Positions 23,378 through 31,347 of a DNA stretch of 40,260 bases are shown here, piece after piece. Location: IMG/VR virus record IMGVR_UViG_3300021961_000225, positions 1-40,260 of that record. One strand, 5' to 3'. The stretch comes from a virus. Under the pieces are notes generated by a model. It was not told the DNA's origin. It saw only the letters and a program-made list of their open reading frames with translations, and searched no databases. Both the position numbers and the translations under genes were made by a program. How positions within the stretch are numbered: the first letter of the stretch is position 1; every line of letters begins with the position of its first letter.

Positions 23378-25368
23378 AACTAGCAGTATTTGGAGGAGGA
23401 TTTAAACCACCAACCGCCGGACATTTTAGAGTAGTCGAAGCAGCTACTACACAAGTTCCTGATGCGGACAAATACATTGTGTACGTAGGAAAAGAAGCTA
23501 GAGACGGTATTGATCAAGATACTTCTTACGATATTTGGAAGATCTATCAGAAGTACCTCCCGGGTAATGTTGAGATTGTAAAAGCATCAAAACCACCTAT
23601 CGGAGAGATATACTCACTAGCATCCAAGAACCCAGACGATCAAGTAGTTTGGATTTTAGGAGCAAGAGAAGGTAGAGAAGACGACCTAGAAGATATTCAA
23701 GATCGTACTTCATACTTTAAAAAGAATCAAGAAAAATACCCTAATTTAGAGGTTAAGGTTGTACAGACTCCTGATAGTGGTATGAGCGGTACAAATGCCC
23801 GTAAAGCTATTTTAGCAGGAGACAAAGAAGAATTTTTTAAATACCTTCCTGCAGTAGTTAAGCAGAAAGATATGATATTTGACATCCTGATTAAGGCTAT
23901 GAACAGTACACCAGAGAAAAAAATGGCAGATGCTATTGATGAAGTATTTGCTAACCTTACCTACACAAAAGAGGATATAGAATGGTTAAACGCTCCAATG
24001 GGACCTCTTGAAGAGATTACCAAAGGATCACCAGCAGCACCGATTGCTGTACTACCTTCTAAGGAGAGACAAAAACTTCAAAATTATACTAAAATTTTGC
24101 AGGATGCTTTACCTGATGAATTTGATGTAGAGTATAGACAAGACCATATTAGAGTTTCTGTCCCTTATTTTGATAAGAATAAAAACTTTAAACAAGACTG
24201 GACTCCTCAGCAAAGAATACTCCCTGAAGAGACTGTCGGTCAGTTTGAATTTGCTCCTCATATTGCTTCTATCTTAGAATACTGTATGGAGCAAGGTATG
24301 TCAGTAGTACCTATCCCAGACGTTACGCTTAAGCACGATGATGAGAATGCTGCCGATCTTTTTGGTAAGACAGCATACTATCAGCCAGATACTCAACAAA
24401 TTGCACTATATGTAACAGGACGTCATCCTAAGGACGTTTTACGTTCTTTCTGTCATGAACTTATACATCACATTCAAAACGTAGAAGGACGTCTACCAGC
24501 CTTCACTACTCAAAATACTCAAGAAGATGATGTATTAAGAGAGATCGAACAAGAAGCTCATATGGGAGGTTCGATGCTGTTCCGTGAGTGGGAAGACACT
24601 TGCAAAAAAAAAGATCTTGAAGAAGGTACAAAGTATCGCTCCTTAGTAGTTGATATTAGAAAGGCAGTAAATGCTGCTCTTAACACACTTTTATCAGGAG
24701 GCAAGTTTAAAGGCTATAATATAAAAACCAAAAGAGAGCCTTCAGAAAAAGATAGAGAGTTTGCTGAAAAGTATGGAATGTCTCCTCTAGGAGCTATGCT
24801 CTATAACGAATATCAAACTGCATATTTAGGTAGTTTTGAAAGTAAAAGCGAGAAAGGTACACCAACCACGGTAGGAGTGTCTCTTAAGTTTGCTTTAACA
24901 GATGAAGTAAAGCCTGGTAAGTTTCACATTGATGGAGAAGCAGGATCCGACGAAGGAGAAATCGACATCATTTTAGCATTTAATCCTGCTGACGGTACTA
25001 ATATGCTTCAGACTATCCAGTCCACCCTAACAGACCTCATCCGTCACGAGACTGAGCATTTAACTCAAAGCGGGGAGGAAGTTAAGCCAACTAAGTGGAT
25101 GAGAAAAGATGAGGCTAGACGAAGAGAGATTAGACAAAACCCTGAAATTTGGTACAAATACTACCTACTACCAAAAGAAGTAGATGCTAATATTCAAGGC
25201 TTATATGCTAAAGCAAAATACGAAAAGAAAGATTTTCAAAACGTTGTAGATACTTACCTAACTGACTTAGTAGGTGATGGAATTATCACTCAAGCTAATA
25301 GTAAGCAGATTTACAGTAAGTGGAAAGCAAGAGCTACACAAATTGGTGGAATACCAGAATTAAAATAA
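23374..25368 (+). CDS. Nucleotidyltransferase fused to two HExxH metallopeptidase-like domains
   Basis: A 664-residue protein. Residues 1-170 are a cytidylyltransferase/NMN-adenylyltransferase-type domain: GGFKPPTAGH (8-17) and SGTNAR (138-143) are the two nucleotide-binding signatures. A second region has HELIH (361-365) with EIEQEAH (390-396) downstream. A third has HETEH (558-562) with KEVDA (601-605) downstream. In each, the later acidic residue is placed to be a third zinc ligand (gluzincin-like). No tag at the N-terminus. I know of no named protein with this layout. It follows the kinase by an ATGA overlap. Confidence 0.7.
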   Translation: MKLAVFGGGFKPPTAGHFRVVEAATTQVPDADKYIVYVGKEARDGIDQDTSYDIWKIYQKYLPGNVEIVKASKPPIGEIYSLASKNPDDQVVWILGAREGREDDLEDIQDRTSYFKKNQEKYPNLEVKVVQTPDSGMSGTNARKAILAGDKEEFFKYLPAVVKQKDMIFDILIKAMNSTPEKKMADAIDEVFANLTYTKEDIEWLNAPMGPLEEITKGSPAAPIAVLPSKERQKLQNYTKILQDALPDEFDVEYRQDHIRVSVPYFDKNKNFKQDWTPQQRILPEETVGQFEFAPHIASILEYCMEQGMSVVPIPDVTLKHDDENAADLFGKTAYYQPDTQQIALYVTGRHPKDVLRSFCHELIHHIQNVEGRLPAFTTQNTQEDDVLREIEQEAHMGGSMLFREWEDTCKKKDLEEGTKYRSLVVDIRKAVNAALNTLLSGGKFKGYNIKTKREPSEKDREFAEKYGMSPLGAMLYNEYQTAYLGSFESKSEKGTPTTVGVSLKFALTDEVKPGKFHIDGEAGSDEGEIDIILAFNPADGTNMLQTIQSTLTDLIRHETEHLTQSGEEVKPTKWMRKDEARRREIRQNPEIWYKYYLLPKEVDANIQGLYAKAKYEKKDFQNVVDTYLTDLVGDGIITQANSKQIYSKWKARATQIGGIPELK

Positions 25369-25370
25369 TA

Positions 25371-26000
25371 ATGGGAAAGTTAGCAGAATTACTACTCACA
25401 GAAGATGAACAGAGCCCAACTAAGAAGTTTAGGCTATATTGCGATATGGACGGAGTACTTTGTGACTTCGATAAGCAGTTTATAGATATGCTTAAGAATC
25501 GTGAATTCGGAGGTAAGCATTACCGCAGTGAAGAGTTAGAAGGAATCAGTAGTCCATCTGATTTTGAATCTAAATTTGGAGGTCCTGAATTCTGGAAGTT
25601 TATTGATGAGATTTGCGGTAAAGACTTCTGGGCTAAGATGGAATGGACACCTGGAGGACGTCAACTATGGGGTGTAATTAGTAACTATAGTCCATCCCTG
25701 CTCACAGCTCCATCTAGAAATATGGTATCTAGAATTGGAAAAAGATCTTGGGCAAAATCACATTTGTCTCCCTCACCAGAAGGTATTATATTTAAGTACT
25801 CAGCGTATAAGCAAGAGGTCGCCGAACAGGATGTAGCAAAAGGTCTAGAGCCAATTTTAATTGATGATAGACAAGATATTATCGATCGTTGGCAAGCAGC
25901 CGGAGGCATCGGTATTAAACATCCTAAGAATGGAGATCCGTCTCAAGTTATAAAAAGAATACAGAAGTTATATGGAGAGTCATCTCAAGAAGGAATTTGA
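25371..26000 (+). CDS. HAD-superfamily hydrolase with N-terminal tag
   Basis: A 209-residue protein. I chose the ATG at 25371, two bases after the preceding stop, over an in-frame ATG at 25320 inside the upstream gene. The tag MGKLAELLLTEDEQ precedes HAD motif I, D25-x-D27 in YCDMDGVLCDF. TAPSRN is a candidate motif II and ILIDDRQD (about 166-173) is motif IV. Likely a phosphatase such as a 5'-nucleotidase; the substrate is unknown. The LLTE stretch could be a protease site. Confidence 0.75.
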   Translation: MGKLAELLLTEDEQSPTKKFRLYCDMDGVLCDFDKQFIDMLKNREFGGKHYRSEELEGISSPSDFESKFGGPEFWKFIDEICGKDFWAKMEWTPGGRQLWGVISNYSPSLLTAPSRNMVSRIGKRSWAKSHLSPSPEGIIFKYSAYKQEVAEQDVAKGLEPILIDDRQDIIDRWQAAGGIGIKHPKNGDPSQVIKRIQKLYGESSQEGI

Positions 26001-26541
26001 TTCCAAAGCAGTAAGTAGGGCTAGAAACCTTATCTCTAAAGATTTTGGTAAACGTACTACGGTCGGAACTGGTTATGAAAAAAAGAGAGAAAAGCATAGC
26101 GAAGGCGACATCTGGGAAGAAGATGGTAGAACCTGGACCATAAGGAACGGTGTTAAACAAAATATAACACGTTTAGATTCTGCCAAAAAACTAGCTCAAA
26201 TACCTTTAACCTGTCCAAAGTGCGGCGGATCGATGAAACATCATCTAGCTAAAAAGATGTATAAGATTCACGGCTTCTGCTTTGATTGTACTATTGACAT
26301 GGAAGCCGATCTACGTAAAGCCGGACTATATCAGCAGTACGAAAAACAAATGATGCAGGGGAATATGAAAGCCTGGGCTCAAGGATTAGAACAATGGGTT
26401 GCGGATCAAATTAGTGAAAACATAACCTTTGTAACAGAAGACGGTACGATCGAAGATTGGAAAGGAAACGACTCGCAAAAAGGTAAACTTCTGAAAGGAA
26501 TGTACGAATACCTTAAACATCTAAAGGAGCACATGGAGTAA
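25972..26541 (+). CDS. Zinc-ribbon protein conserved in T4-like phages
   Basis: A 189-residue protein overlapping the HAD gene by 29 bases. It has GDIWEEDGRTWTIRNGVKQN (about residues 45-64) and a four-cysteine zinc ribbon, CPKCGG and CFDC (about residues 81-106). The C-terminal half is helical. The WEEDGRTWTI...CPKCG pattern is one I associate with environmental T4-like phages, where function is not known. A DNA- or protein-binding role is plausible. No clear tag at its N-terminus. Confidence 0.7.
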   Translation: MESHLKKEFDSKAVSRARNLISKDFGKRTTVGTGYEKKREKHSEGDIWEEDGRTWTIRNGVKQNITRLDSAKKLAQIPLTCPKCGGSMKHHLAKKMYKIHGFCFDCTIDMEADLRKAGLYQQYEKQMMQGNMKAWAQGLEQWVADQISENITFVTEDGTIEDWKGNDSQKGKLLKGMYEYLKHLKEHME

Positions 26542-26550
26542 CTATTTATT
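26542..26550 (+). promoter_or_regulatory. Late promoter inside the tagged-protein cluster
   Basis: CTATTTATT, 11 bases before the ATG at 26562, placing this part of the cluster under late control. Confidence 0.5.
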
Positions 26551-26561
26551 AAGAAACATCC

Positions 26562-27884
26562 ATGCTTTTAACTGAATCTAAATTAACAGAGGTACTAACG
26601 GAAGGTCTTCGATATCACCTGGAGACTAAGACACCTCTATATAAAACCATATTCCGCCCAGGTTCAGAAGAATACTTCAAAACCATCAAGCAAGCCCGTC
26701 TTTTAATGAATGAAGGAGTTCTTACCGAACTTTGCCTAGAAGACATGGAGCTTCTATTTGAAACAGAAGTCGGCGAGTATGGTGAGTACAACGGTAAAAA
26801 AGTGCCGTTAGACTTTCCAATGCTAAACGAGATTGCAATGGTGATTCCTTCACCGGCTACCTCCTGGAGAGAAGCCTCTCAAGAGCCTCTAGTAATGAAG
26901 ATGGGTGAAGAGAGATGGATGGATTTAGCAGGAAAAGCTAAAGCAGGCGGAGGATTAGGCTATCAAACCAAATACTCAGACATCAAGTCATTCTTAGGAG
27001 AGCTACCCGCTGGTACAGTAACATTCTCAGATACTGATCAGATTCAGATGCCAACGGCATTAAAGTATATGAACGGTAATCAAGTAGATTATAAGCTTAT
27101 TGCCGGTGCTGATGTACTAGCTTCCATTCTACCAGAAGATCCGGACCCAGATATGTGGGTGGTAGATATTACAGGTGAAGCACAAGATACACCTTTACAG
27201 GAGATTCTTAGCATGATCGATGAAGCAGGCTTAAAAGACTTTGAAAAGCAGGCATTAATCATGAAGATTAAAAAAGCCGCCCAAGGTTCAGCTTCTTCTA
27301 AACATCTAGAGCAAATCATTGACGACTTAGTTAAGAAGCTTGAAAAGCCTTCCGCCACTGGAGTTAAGTATGCTTATGGTAAAAGAGTAGAAGAAGCTAC
27401 ATTTGACTCTCCTGCCCATATCGCTATCTACAGCGGTCCTGAAGGAGACGTAGATGTTTACAAAACTGCTGATGGAGGTTTTTATTTTGACACTGGTGAC
27501 TACGATGGAGAGGCACCTAATGCTGAAGAAGCAGCTAAATGGCTAAAGCGTAACGGGTTTACTACTTTACAAGCCGGTAAACTTGATGAAGCTAAATATA
27601 AAGGTAAAGAGGTTAAACTCAACAAACCAATGAGAAGCTCAGGACCTAAGAAATATAAGGTCTATACTAAGAACGCTAAGGGTAATGTAATTGTAGTTAA
27701 CTTTGGTGATGCTAAAGGCGGACTAACAGCTAAGATCAATAACGCTAAAGCTCGTAAGGCTTTCTCAGATCGTCATAACTGCCCTACTAAAAAGGATAAA
27801 ACTAAAGCAGGTTACTGGTCATGCAGACTGCCTCGTTACGCTAGTTTATTAGGATTAAAATCTAGCTTTGGAGGCTACTGGTAA
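26562..27884 (+). CDS. Tagged multidomain phage protein with C-terminal HNC/YWSC domain
   Basis: A 440-residue protein. The N-terminus MLLTESKLTEVLTEGLRYH is a tag with several LTE sites. Residues about 90-260 form a mixed domain (FPMLNEIAMVIPSPATSWRE ...) of unknown function. The C-terminal 95 residues (YKGKEVKLNKPMRSSGPKKY, then VIVVNFGDAKGG, RHNCPTKK, GYWSCRLPRYA) look like a small basic Cys-containing module I associate with several phage proteins. It is first after the late promoter at 26542. Structural or internal head protein is inferred. Confidence 0.65.
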   Translation: MLLTESKLTEVLTEGLRYHLETKTPLYKTIFRPGSEEYFKTIKQARLLMNEGVLTELCLEDMELLFETEVGEYGEYNGKKVPLDFPMLNEIAMVIPSPATSWREASQEPLVMKMGEERWMDLAGKAKAGGGLGYQTKYSDIKSFLGELPAGTVTFSDTDQIQMPTALKYMNGNQVDYKLIAGADVLASILPEDPDPDMWVVDITGEAQDTPLQEILSMIDEAGLKDFEKQALIMKIKKAAQGSASSKHLEQIIDDLVKKLEKPSATGVKYAYGKRVEEATFDSPAHIAIYSGPEGDVDVYKTADGGFYFDTGDYDGEAPNAEEAAKWLKRNGFTTLQAGKLDEAKYKGKEVKLNKPMRSSGPKKYKVYTKNAKGNVIVVNFGDAKGGLTAKINNAKARKAFSDRHNCPTKKDKTKAGYWSCRLPRYASLLGLKSSFGGYW

Positions 27885-27885
27885 T

Positions 27886-28203
27886 ATGAAATTAAGAGAC
27901 ATTATTTTAGAAGAGACCTCAGAGAAGTTCGATAACTTTGCTGAAACTAGAGGAGAAGGAACAGGAAAGATTGCTGCATCTGCCAAAGAAAAAGGCGGAC
28001 CTTCTATGCTAACCTACCACCACTTTAACGTTAAGCTTCCTTACTATAAGAAAGCAGCTGAAGGTAAATTTGATTTAGAAGCAGCTAAAAAAGAATTTGA
28101 AGTTACATACAAAAAAATCTCTCCTTCTATGGGGATGGTTGAGTTTCAAAAGGAGATGGGCCGTCTAGAAGTACTAGGAGAGCTCATCATCAAACATGGA
28201 TAG
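27886..28203 (+). CDS. Small tagged protein
   Basis: A 105-residue protein. I chose the ATG at 27886, one base after the previous stop, giving the tag MKLRDIILEETSEKF; a longer start at 27868 lies inside the upstream gene. The rest is helical and Lys/Glu-rich (LPYYKKAAEGKFDLEAAKKE). No family recognised. IILE in the tag is a potential protease site. The gene overlaps the next by eight bases. Confidence 0.65.
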   Translation: MKLRDIILEETSEKFDNFAETRGEGTGKIAASAKEKGGPSMLTYHHFNVKLPYYKKAAEGKFDLEAAKKEFEVTYKKISPSMGMVEFQKEMGRLEVLGELIIKHG

Positions 28204-28486
28204 ACCCTATTCAGATATTCAGATTGACGATCATTGCGTACTAAGAAGATTTGACGCAAACGTAGAATCACAAGAGCTTTACTGGCACAGAGACGACGAA
28301 GATCGTTCTGTAGAAATTATAGAATGCGGTGAGGGATGGAAGATGCAATACGACAACCAACTGCCAATCAACCTTACTGAAGGAATTACTCTATTTATTC
28401 TAAGACACGAATGGCATCGTGTTATTAAAGGTTCTGGAGATTTACTTATAAAAATTTACAAACATGGCAAAGAAAAAACAATCTGA
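28196..28486 (+). CDS. Small cupin-like protein
   Basis: A 96-residue protein with an all-beta pattern: WHRDDEDRSVEIIECGEGW, ITLFILRHEWHRVIKGSGDL and a final strand LIKIYK. The HxxxD and RHEWHRV segments suggest a small cupin-like fold, possibly metal-binding. No tag at the N-terminus. It overlaps the flanking genes by 8 and 23 bases. Function unknown. Confidence 0.65.
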   Translation: MDRPYSDIQIDDHCVLRRFDANVESQELYWHRDDEDRSVEIIECGEGWKMQYDNQLPINLTEGITLFILRHEWHRVIKGSGDLLIKIYKHGKEKTI

Positions 28487-28709
28487 TAACGAGATCATCG
28501 ACGAACTACTCGCAAAACCTTCAATAGCTGAAGAGATTATCGCCGCTCCAGTACTTAAAGTAAAAGCAGAAGAGAAGAAAGCTCCTGGCATGTATCATAA
28601 CGGAAAGCTTATTACAAAAGTTCTTACTCGGTTAGGTAAGCAGTGGAGCGTTGTGATTGAGGGTAAAAGAACAAAAGTTTTAAAATCAGAGATTGAAATT
28701 GTTGGCTAA
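28464..28709 (+). CDS. Hypothetical basic protein
   Basis: An 81-residue Lys-rich protein. The N-terminal half is helical (NEIIDELLAKPSIAEEIIAA) with an LxxP break, and the C-terminal half has strands (LITKVLTRLGKQWSVVIEG) resembling a small SH3-like barrel. Its start overlaps the previous gene by 23 bases and its stop overlaps the next ATG (TAATG). No family recognised. Confidence 0.6.
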   Translation: MAKKKQSDNEIIDELLAKPSIAEEIIAAPVLKVKAEEKKAPGMYHNGKLITKVLTRLGKQWSVVIEGKRTKVLKSEIEIVG

Positions 28710-28852
28710 TGGCTAAGATTAAGTCTCAAACCGCCGCTACTGCTTACGAAAAACCAAATGTAAGCAGACCAGGAGTTCATGCTAAGACAAAGACATCAGG
28801 ACTAAAGACCAGTAGAAACTATAAGAAGAAGTACCGTGGACAAGGTAGATAA
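28709..28852 (+). CDS. Very basic 47-residue phage protein
   Basis: A short frame with ATG at 28709 (TAATG with the previous stop) and TAA at 28850-28852. The protein contains SRPGVHAKTKTSGLK and ends NYKKKYRGQGR, with about a quarter Lys/Arg. The RPGVHAKTKTS pattern looks familiar from environmental T4-like phages but has no known function. It probably binds nucleic acid. The overlapping junctions support translation. Confidence 0.65.
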   Translation: MAKIKSQTAATAYEKPNVSRPGVHAKTKTSGLKTSRNYKKKYRGQGR

Positions 28853-28880
28853 GAAATACGGAGTAGGTACATCTGCTTTT

Positions 28881-29039
28881 ATGCGCGACCTTATCAGAGA
28901 GGTTCTAGCAGAAGAGAAACCCGGCCTATGGGCTAATATTAGAGCCAAAAGAGCTAGAGGTGAGAAGCCTTCACATAAGAACTCAAAAGCTTTCAAAGAC
29001 GCTGTCAAAGCCGGTAAAGAAATTAATAAGAATAGCTGA
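28881..29039 (+). CDS. Small tagged basic protein
   Basis: A 52-residue protein starting MRDLIREVLAEEKPG, followed by LWANIRAKRARGEKPSHKNS and a basic end. I chose the ATG at 28881 because it makes the tag N-terminal as in its neighbours. A GTG at 28836 in the same frame would add 15 residues and overlap the preceding gene. Nucleic-acid binding is likely from its charge. LAE followed by E is a possible cleavage point. Family unknown. Confidence 0.6.
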   Translation: MRDLIREVLAEEKPGLWANIRAKRARGEKPSHKNSKAFKDAVKAGKEINKNS

Positions 29040-29130
29040 AATGCTTCCTACCTCAGAAATCCGAAGAAGAACTGCGTCAGGGAGAATAGGAGGTTAATTA
29101 TAATGTTTTTGTAGTTTCCATTATACAGCA

Positions 29131-29643
29131 ATGAAAAAGAGTCAATTAACAGAGATCATTAGAGAGGTGCTTGCCGAGACTATCCGTAAGGTAGACGGCA
29201 AGTATGTTGTGTACCCTAAGCACGGTGGAGATAGATTAGGTACTCATGATACTAGAGAAAAGGCTTTAGCTCAATTAAGAGCTATTGAAGCCTCTAAGCA
29301 TGAAGAGATTACTCCTGCCGATCCATCTAAAGTAGATCCTCATCAATTAAAGATGGGAATCAAAGTAGAGATGGAGCACACCAATGACCCTAAAGTAGCT
29401 GAAAGAATAGCCCTGCAGCACCTAGCTGAAGACCCTCAGTACTACACCAAGCTTACTAAAGCTGGCTTGGAAGAAGGTCCTCACGATGCTATGAACCCTG
29501 GAATCCTTTCTAAAGACTCAAGCTTAAAGGGTGCAGACGGTAAGATTAAAATCTCTAAGGTAAGAGCAAAGCTTAGCAGTACGAAAGATAAAGGAAGTAC
29601 AAAGGCTAAAGCTCTGCGTAGATTTATTAACTACCACGATTAA
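29131..29643 (+). CDS. Tagged DUF5661-like protein
   Basis: A 170-residue protein. The tag MKKSQLTEIIREVLAETIRK is followed by a short strand module (GKYVVYPKHGGDRLGTHDTR, then EKALAQLRAIEA) that occurs in phage proteins. Residues about 70-108 (LKMGIKVEMEHTNDPKVAER, then IALQHLAEDPQYYTKL) match the pattern of the DUF5661 family. The C-terminus is basic. Function of the family is unknown. The 91-base gap before it holds only an 18-codon frame that I do not call. Confidence 0.7.
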   Translation: MKKSQLTEIIREVLAETIRKVDGKYVVYPKHGGDRLGTHDTREKALAQLRAIEASKHEEITPADPSKVDPHQLKMGIKVEMEHTNDPKVAERIALQHLAEDPQYYTKLTKAGLEEGPHDAMNPGILSKDSSLKGADGKIKISKVRAKLSSTKDKGSTKAKALRRFINYHD

Positions 29644-29646
29644 CCG

Positions 29647-29655
29647 CTATTTATA
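29647..29655 (+). promoter_or_regulatory. Late promoter
   Basis: CTATTTATA, followed by AAGAAATAATATTATC and the ATG at 29672; 16 bases separate element and start. Confidence 0.55.
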
Positions 29656-29671
29656 AAGAAATAATATTATC

Positions 29672-30472
29672 ATGGCCATATCTTTCAAAAAAGAAGTCAT
29701 TACGGAAGCTATTAAACAGGTACTTGCTGAAGCAGAAGTAGTAGTGATTGGTAAAGAAGATCCTAAAAAGGATATCGCTCTTGCAAAAGACAGAATGAAG
29801 AAAGCAGGAGTAAACAACCCAGAAGCTTACAAAAACCTAGACTCTTTAAAACCGGGTGATACTGTTACTGCGGAAGACCATCACGAAGATCCAAACGATG
29901 AATCGGATATGGCTAAGGTACAGCTTGCTAACGTAATTCATTACGCTCAAGAGCTTTTAACTATGATCAAAGACGGTCAGCAGTTAGATGCTTGGGTTCA
30001 AAGCAAGTTAACTATCGCTTTTGATTACATCGATTCAGTTAAGCACTACCTAGAAGGTGAAGATTACTTAGCTGCTACTGAAGCACCTGCTGAAGAAGAG
30101 CCAATCGCTGAAGAAGAAGACTACGATATGGACTTAGATAACCTAAAAGGTCCCTCTAAAAAAGATCTTGAAGGAGAAAAAGTAAAAAGTGTAGCATCCG
30201 ATAAAGCAGAAGCCTTCAACAGAGCTTTAGCATTTATTAAGAAGTATAAAGATAAGCCTGAAGTAGTTAAAGCAATGCTACAGAAAGCTAAGGATGTTTA
30301 TAAGCTACCGAAACCTCTGCTTAAAAACTTAGCTTCAGCAGCTCTAGATGAAGTACTAGCAGAAGGAGTATCATGCTGCGGAAGATGTGGTAGAGTACAC
30401 GAAAGCTCTCAAGAATGTAAAAAGCCTTATATATCAAAAGACAGTCCAAAACATTGCAAGAACAAGAAGTAA
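29672..30472 (+). CDS. Tagged helical protein with Cys-rich tail
   Basis: A 266-residue protein. The tag ISFKKEVITEAIKQVLAEAE spans residues 3-22 with LAE followed by A at 18-21. Residues about 76-135 (DESDMAKVQLANVIHYAQEL ... AWVQSKLTIAFDYIDSVKHY) form a helical domain I associate with phage structural proteins. An acidic linker and a helical region follow. A second LAE followed by G (229-232) immediately precedes a cysteine cluster (C235, C236, C239, C249, C262) that could bind zinc. Possible internal head protein. Confidence 0.7.
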   Translation: MAISFKKEVITEAIKQVLAEAEVVVIGKEDPKKDIALAKDRMKKAGVNNPEAYKNLDSLKPGDTVTAEDHHEDPNDESDMAKVQLANVIHYAQELLTMIKDGQQLDAWVQSKLTIAFDYIDSVKHYLEGEDYLAATEAPAEEEPIAEEEDYDMDLDNLKGPSKKDLEGEKVKSVASDKAEAFNRALAFIKKYKDKPEVVKAMLQKAKDVYKLPKPLLKNLASAALDEVLAEGVSCCGRCGRVHESSQECKKPYISKDSPKHCKNKK

Positions 30473-31344
30473 TGAAGCGACAAGATCTAAGAAATATCAT
30501 TGAAGAAGCTTATTATGAGCTTTTAGAAGAGCAGGGAATGATCTCTACTCCAGAACAAGCTATGTACGAAAAAGCTTGTAAGATGAGTGAAGCTCAACTC
30601 AAAACCCTTCTTAATGAATTAGAAACTCAAGAGTTCTTAGACGCAGTAGAAGATGAATTTGATCTAGAGACTCTTCAGTTAATGAAAGGAGTAATCGAAA
30701 AGAGATTATCCTTCCTAAATAAAGCTATGGATATAGCTAACCCTAGAACAGTAGTTAAAGGCTACATTAAGGAAGCTGAAGGAGATGAGGAAGAAGTTCC
30801 TACTGAAGAACCAGCTGAAGAAGAGACTCCTGATACAGAATTTCCTGATGCAGGCGATCTAGAAGGAGCAGAAGAAGAAGCTCCTGATGCTACTGCTGAT
30901 ATCTTAGCTAAATTTCCTACTCTAAAGAAGACTATAGTTCACTTAATGACTCCTGAATTTGAGGAGTTTGTAGAGAAAGTAGGCTGGATGTCTCCTAAGC
31001 CATCTACATTTAAGGTAGAGCTTAAGAACGGCCAGGACTTTTTATTAAAGTGGATGGGAGAAGGCTTTGAAGCTACTGTAGAAGGTAAAAGATACTACCT
31101 ACAGAACCTATCCGAATATCAGCAGTGCCTAGATAAACTCACAGATATGTTAGCTTCTGGACCAATCCAAAGCGGTATGGGAACCGAGAGCGGTGAAGAT
31201 GTATTTGGAGGTGTTGAAGGTGGAGGTGGCGAGTTTCCTGGAGCAGAAGGCGGAGCAGAAGCAGGCGCTGAAACTGGTGCCGAAGCAGGAACGGAAGCAC
31301 CAGCCGGAGGTGAAGAAGATGTATTTGCCGGTGTAGAAGCATAA
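30472..31344 (+). CDS. Tagged acidic protein with low-complexity C-terminus
   Basis: A 290-residue protein. The ATG at 30472 (TAATG overlap with the previous stop) is preferred over one at 30454. The start MKRQDLRNIIEEAYYELLEE is a tag. Residues about 100-140 are an acidic Glu/Pro linker, 145-228 a folded domain (TLKKTIVHLMTPEFEEFVEK ...), and 240-290 a Gly/Ala/Glu-rich stretch bracketed by EDVFGGVE (242-249) and EDVFAGVE (282-289). Unknown function; the very acidic body resembles prohead core proteins in composition. Confidence 0.7.
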   Translation: MKRQDLRNIIEEAYYELLEEQGMISTPEQAMYEKACKMSEAQLKTLLNELETQEFLDAVEDEFDLETLQLMKGVIEKRLSFLNKAMDIANPRTVVKGYIKEAEGDEEEVPTEEPAEEETPDTEFPDAGDLEGAEEEAPDATADILAKFPTLKKTIVHLMTPEFEEFVEKVGWMSPKPSTFKVELKNGQDFLLKWMGEGFEATVEGKRYYLQNLSEYQQCLDKLTDMLASGPIQSGMGTESGEDVFGGVEGGGGEFPGAEGGAEAGAETGAEAGTEAPAGGEEDVFAGVEA

Positions 31345-31347
31345 GCT

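Noticed and set aside
28392-28399. TATTTATT inside the cupin-like gene.
   Set aside because: It is within coding sequence and not close to a start codon; likely a chance match to the looser form of the late box.
28836-28880. GTG start extending the small tagged protein by 15 residues.
   Set aside because: It overlaps the preceding gene and displaces the tag from the N-terminus; the ATG at 28881 fits the neighbours better, though the GTG remains possible.
29041-29097. An 18-codon frame starting ATG in the gap before the DUF5661-like gene.
   Set aside because: Too short, no overlap pattern with neighbours beyond chance, and no recognisable sequence.
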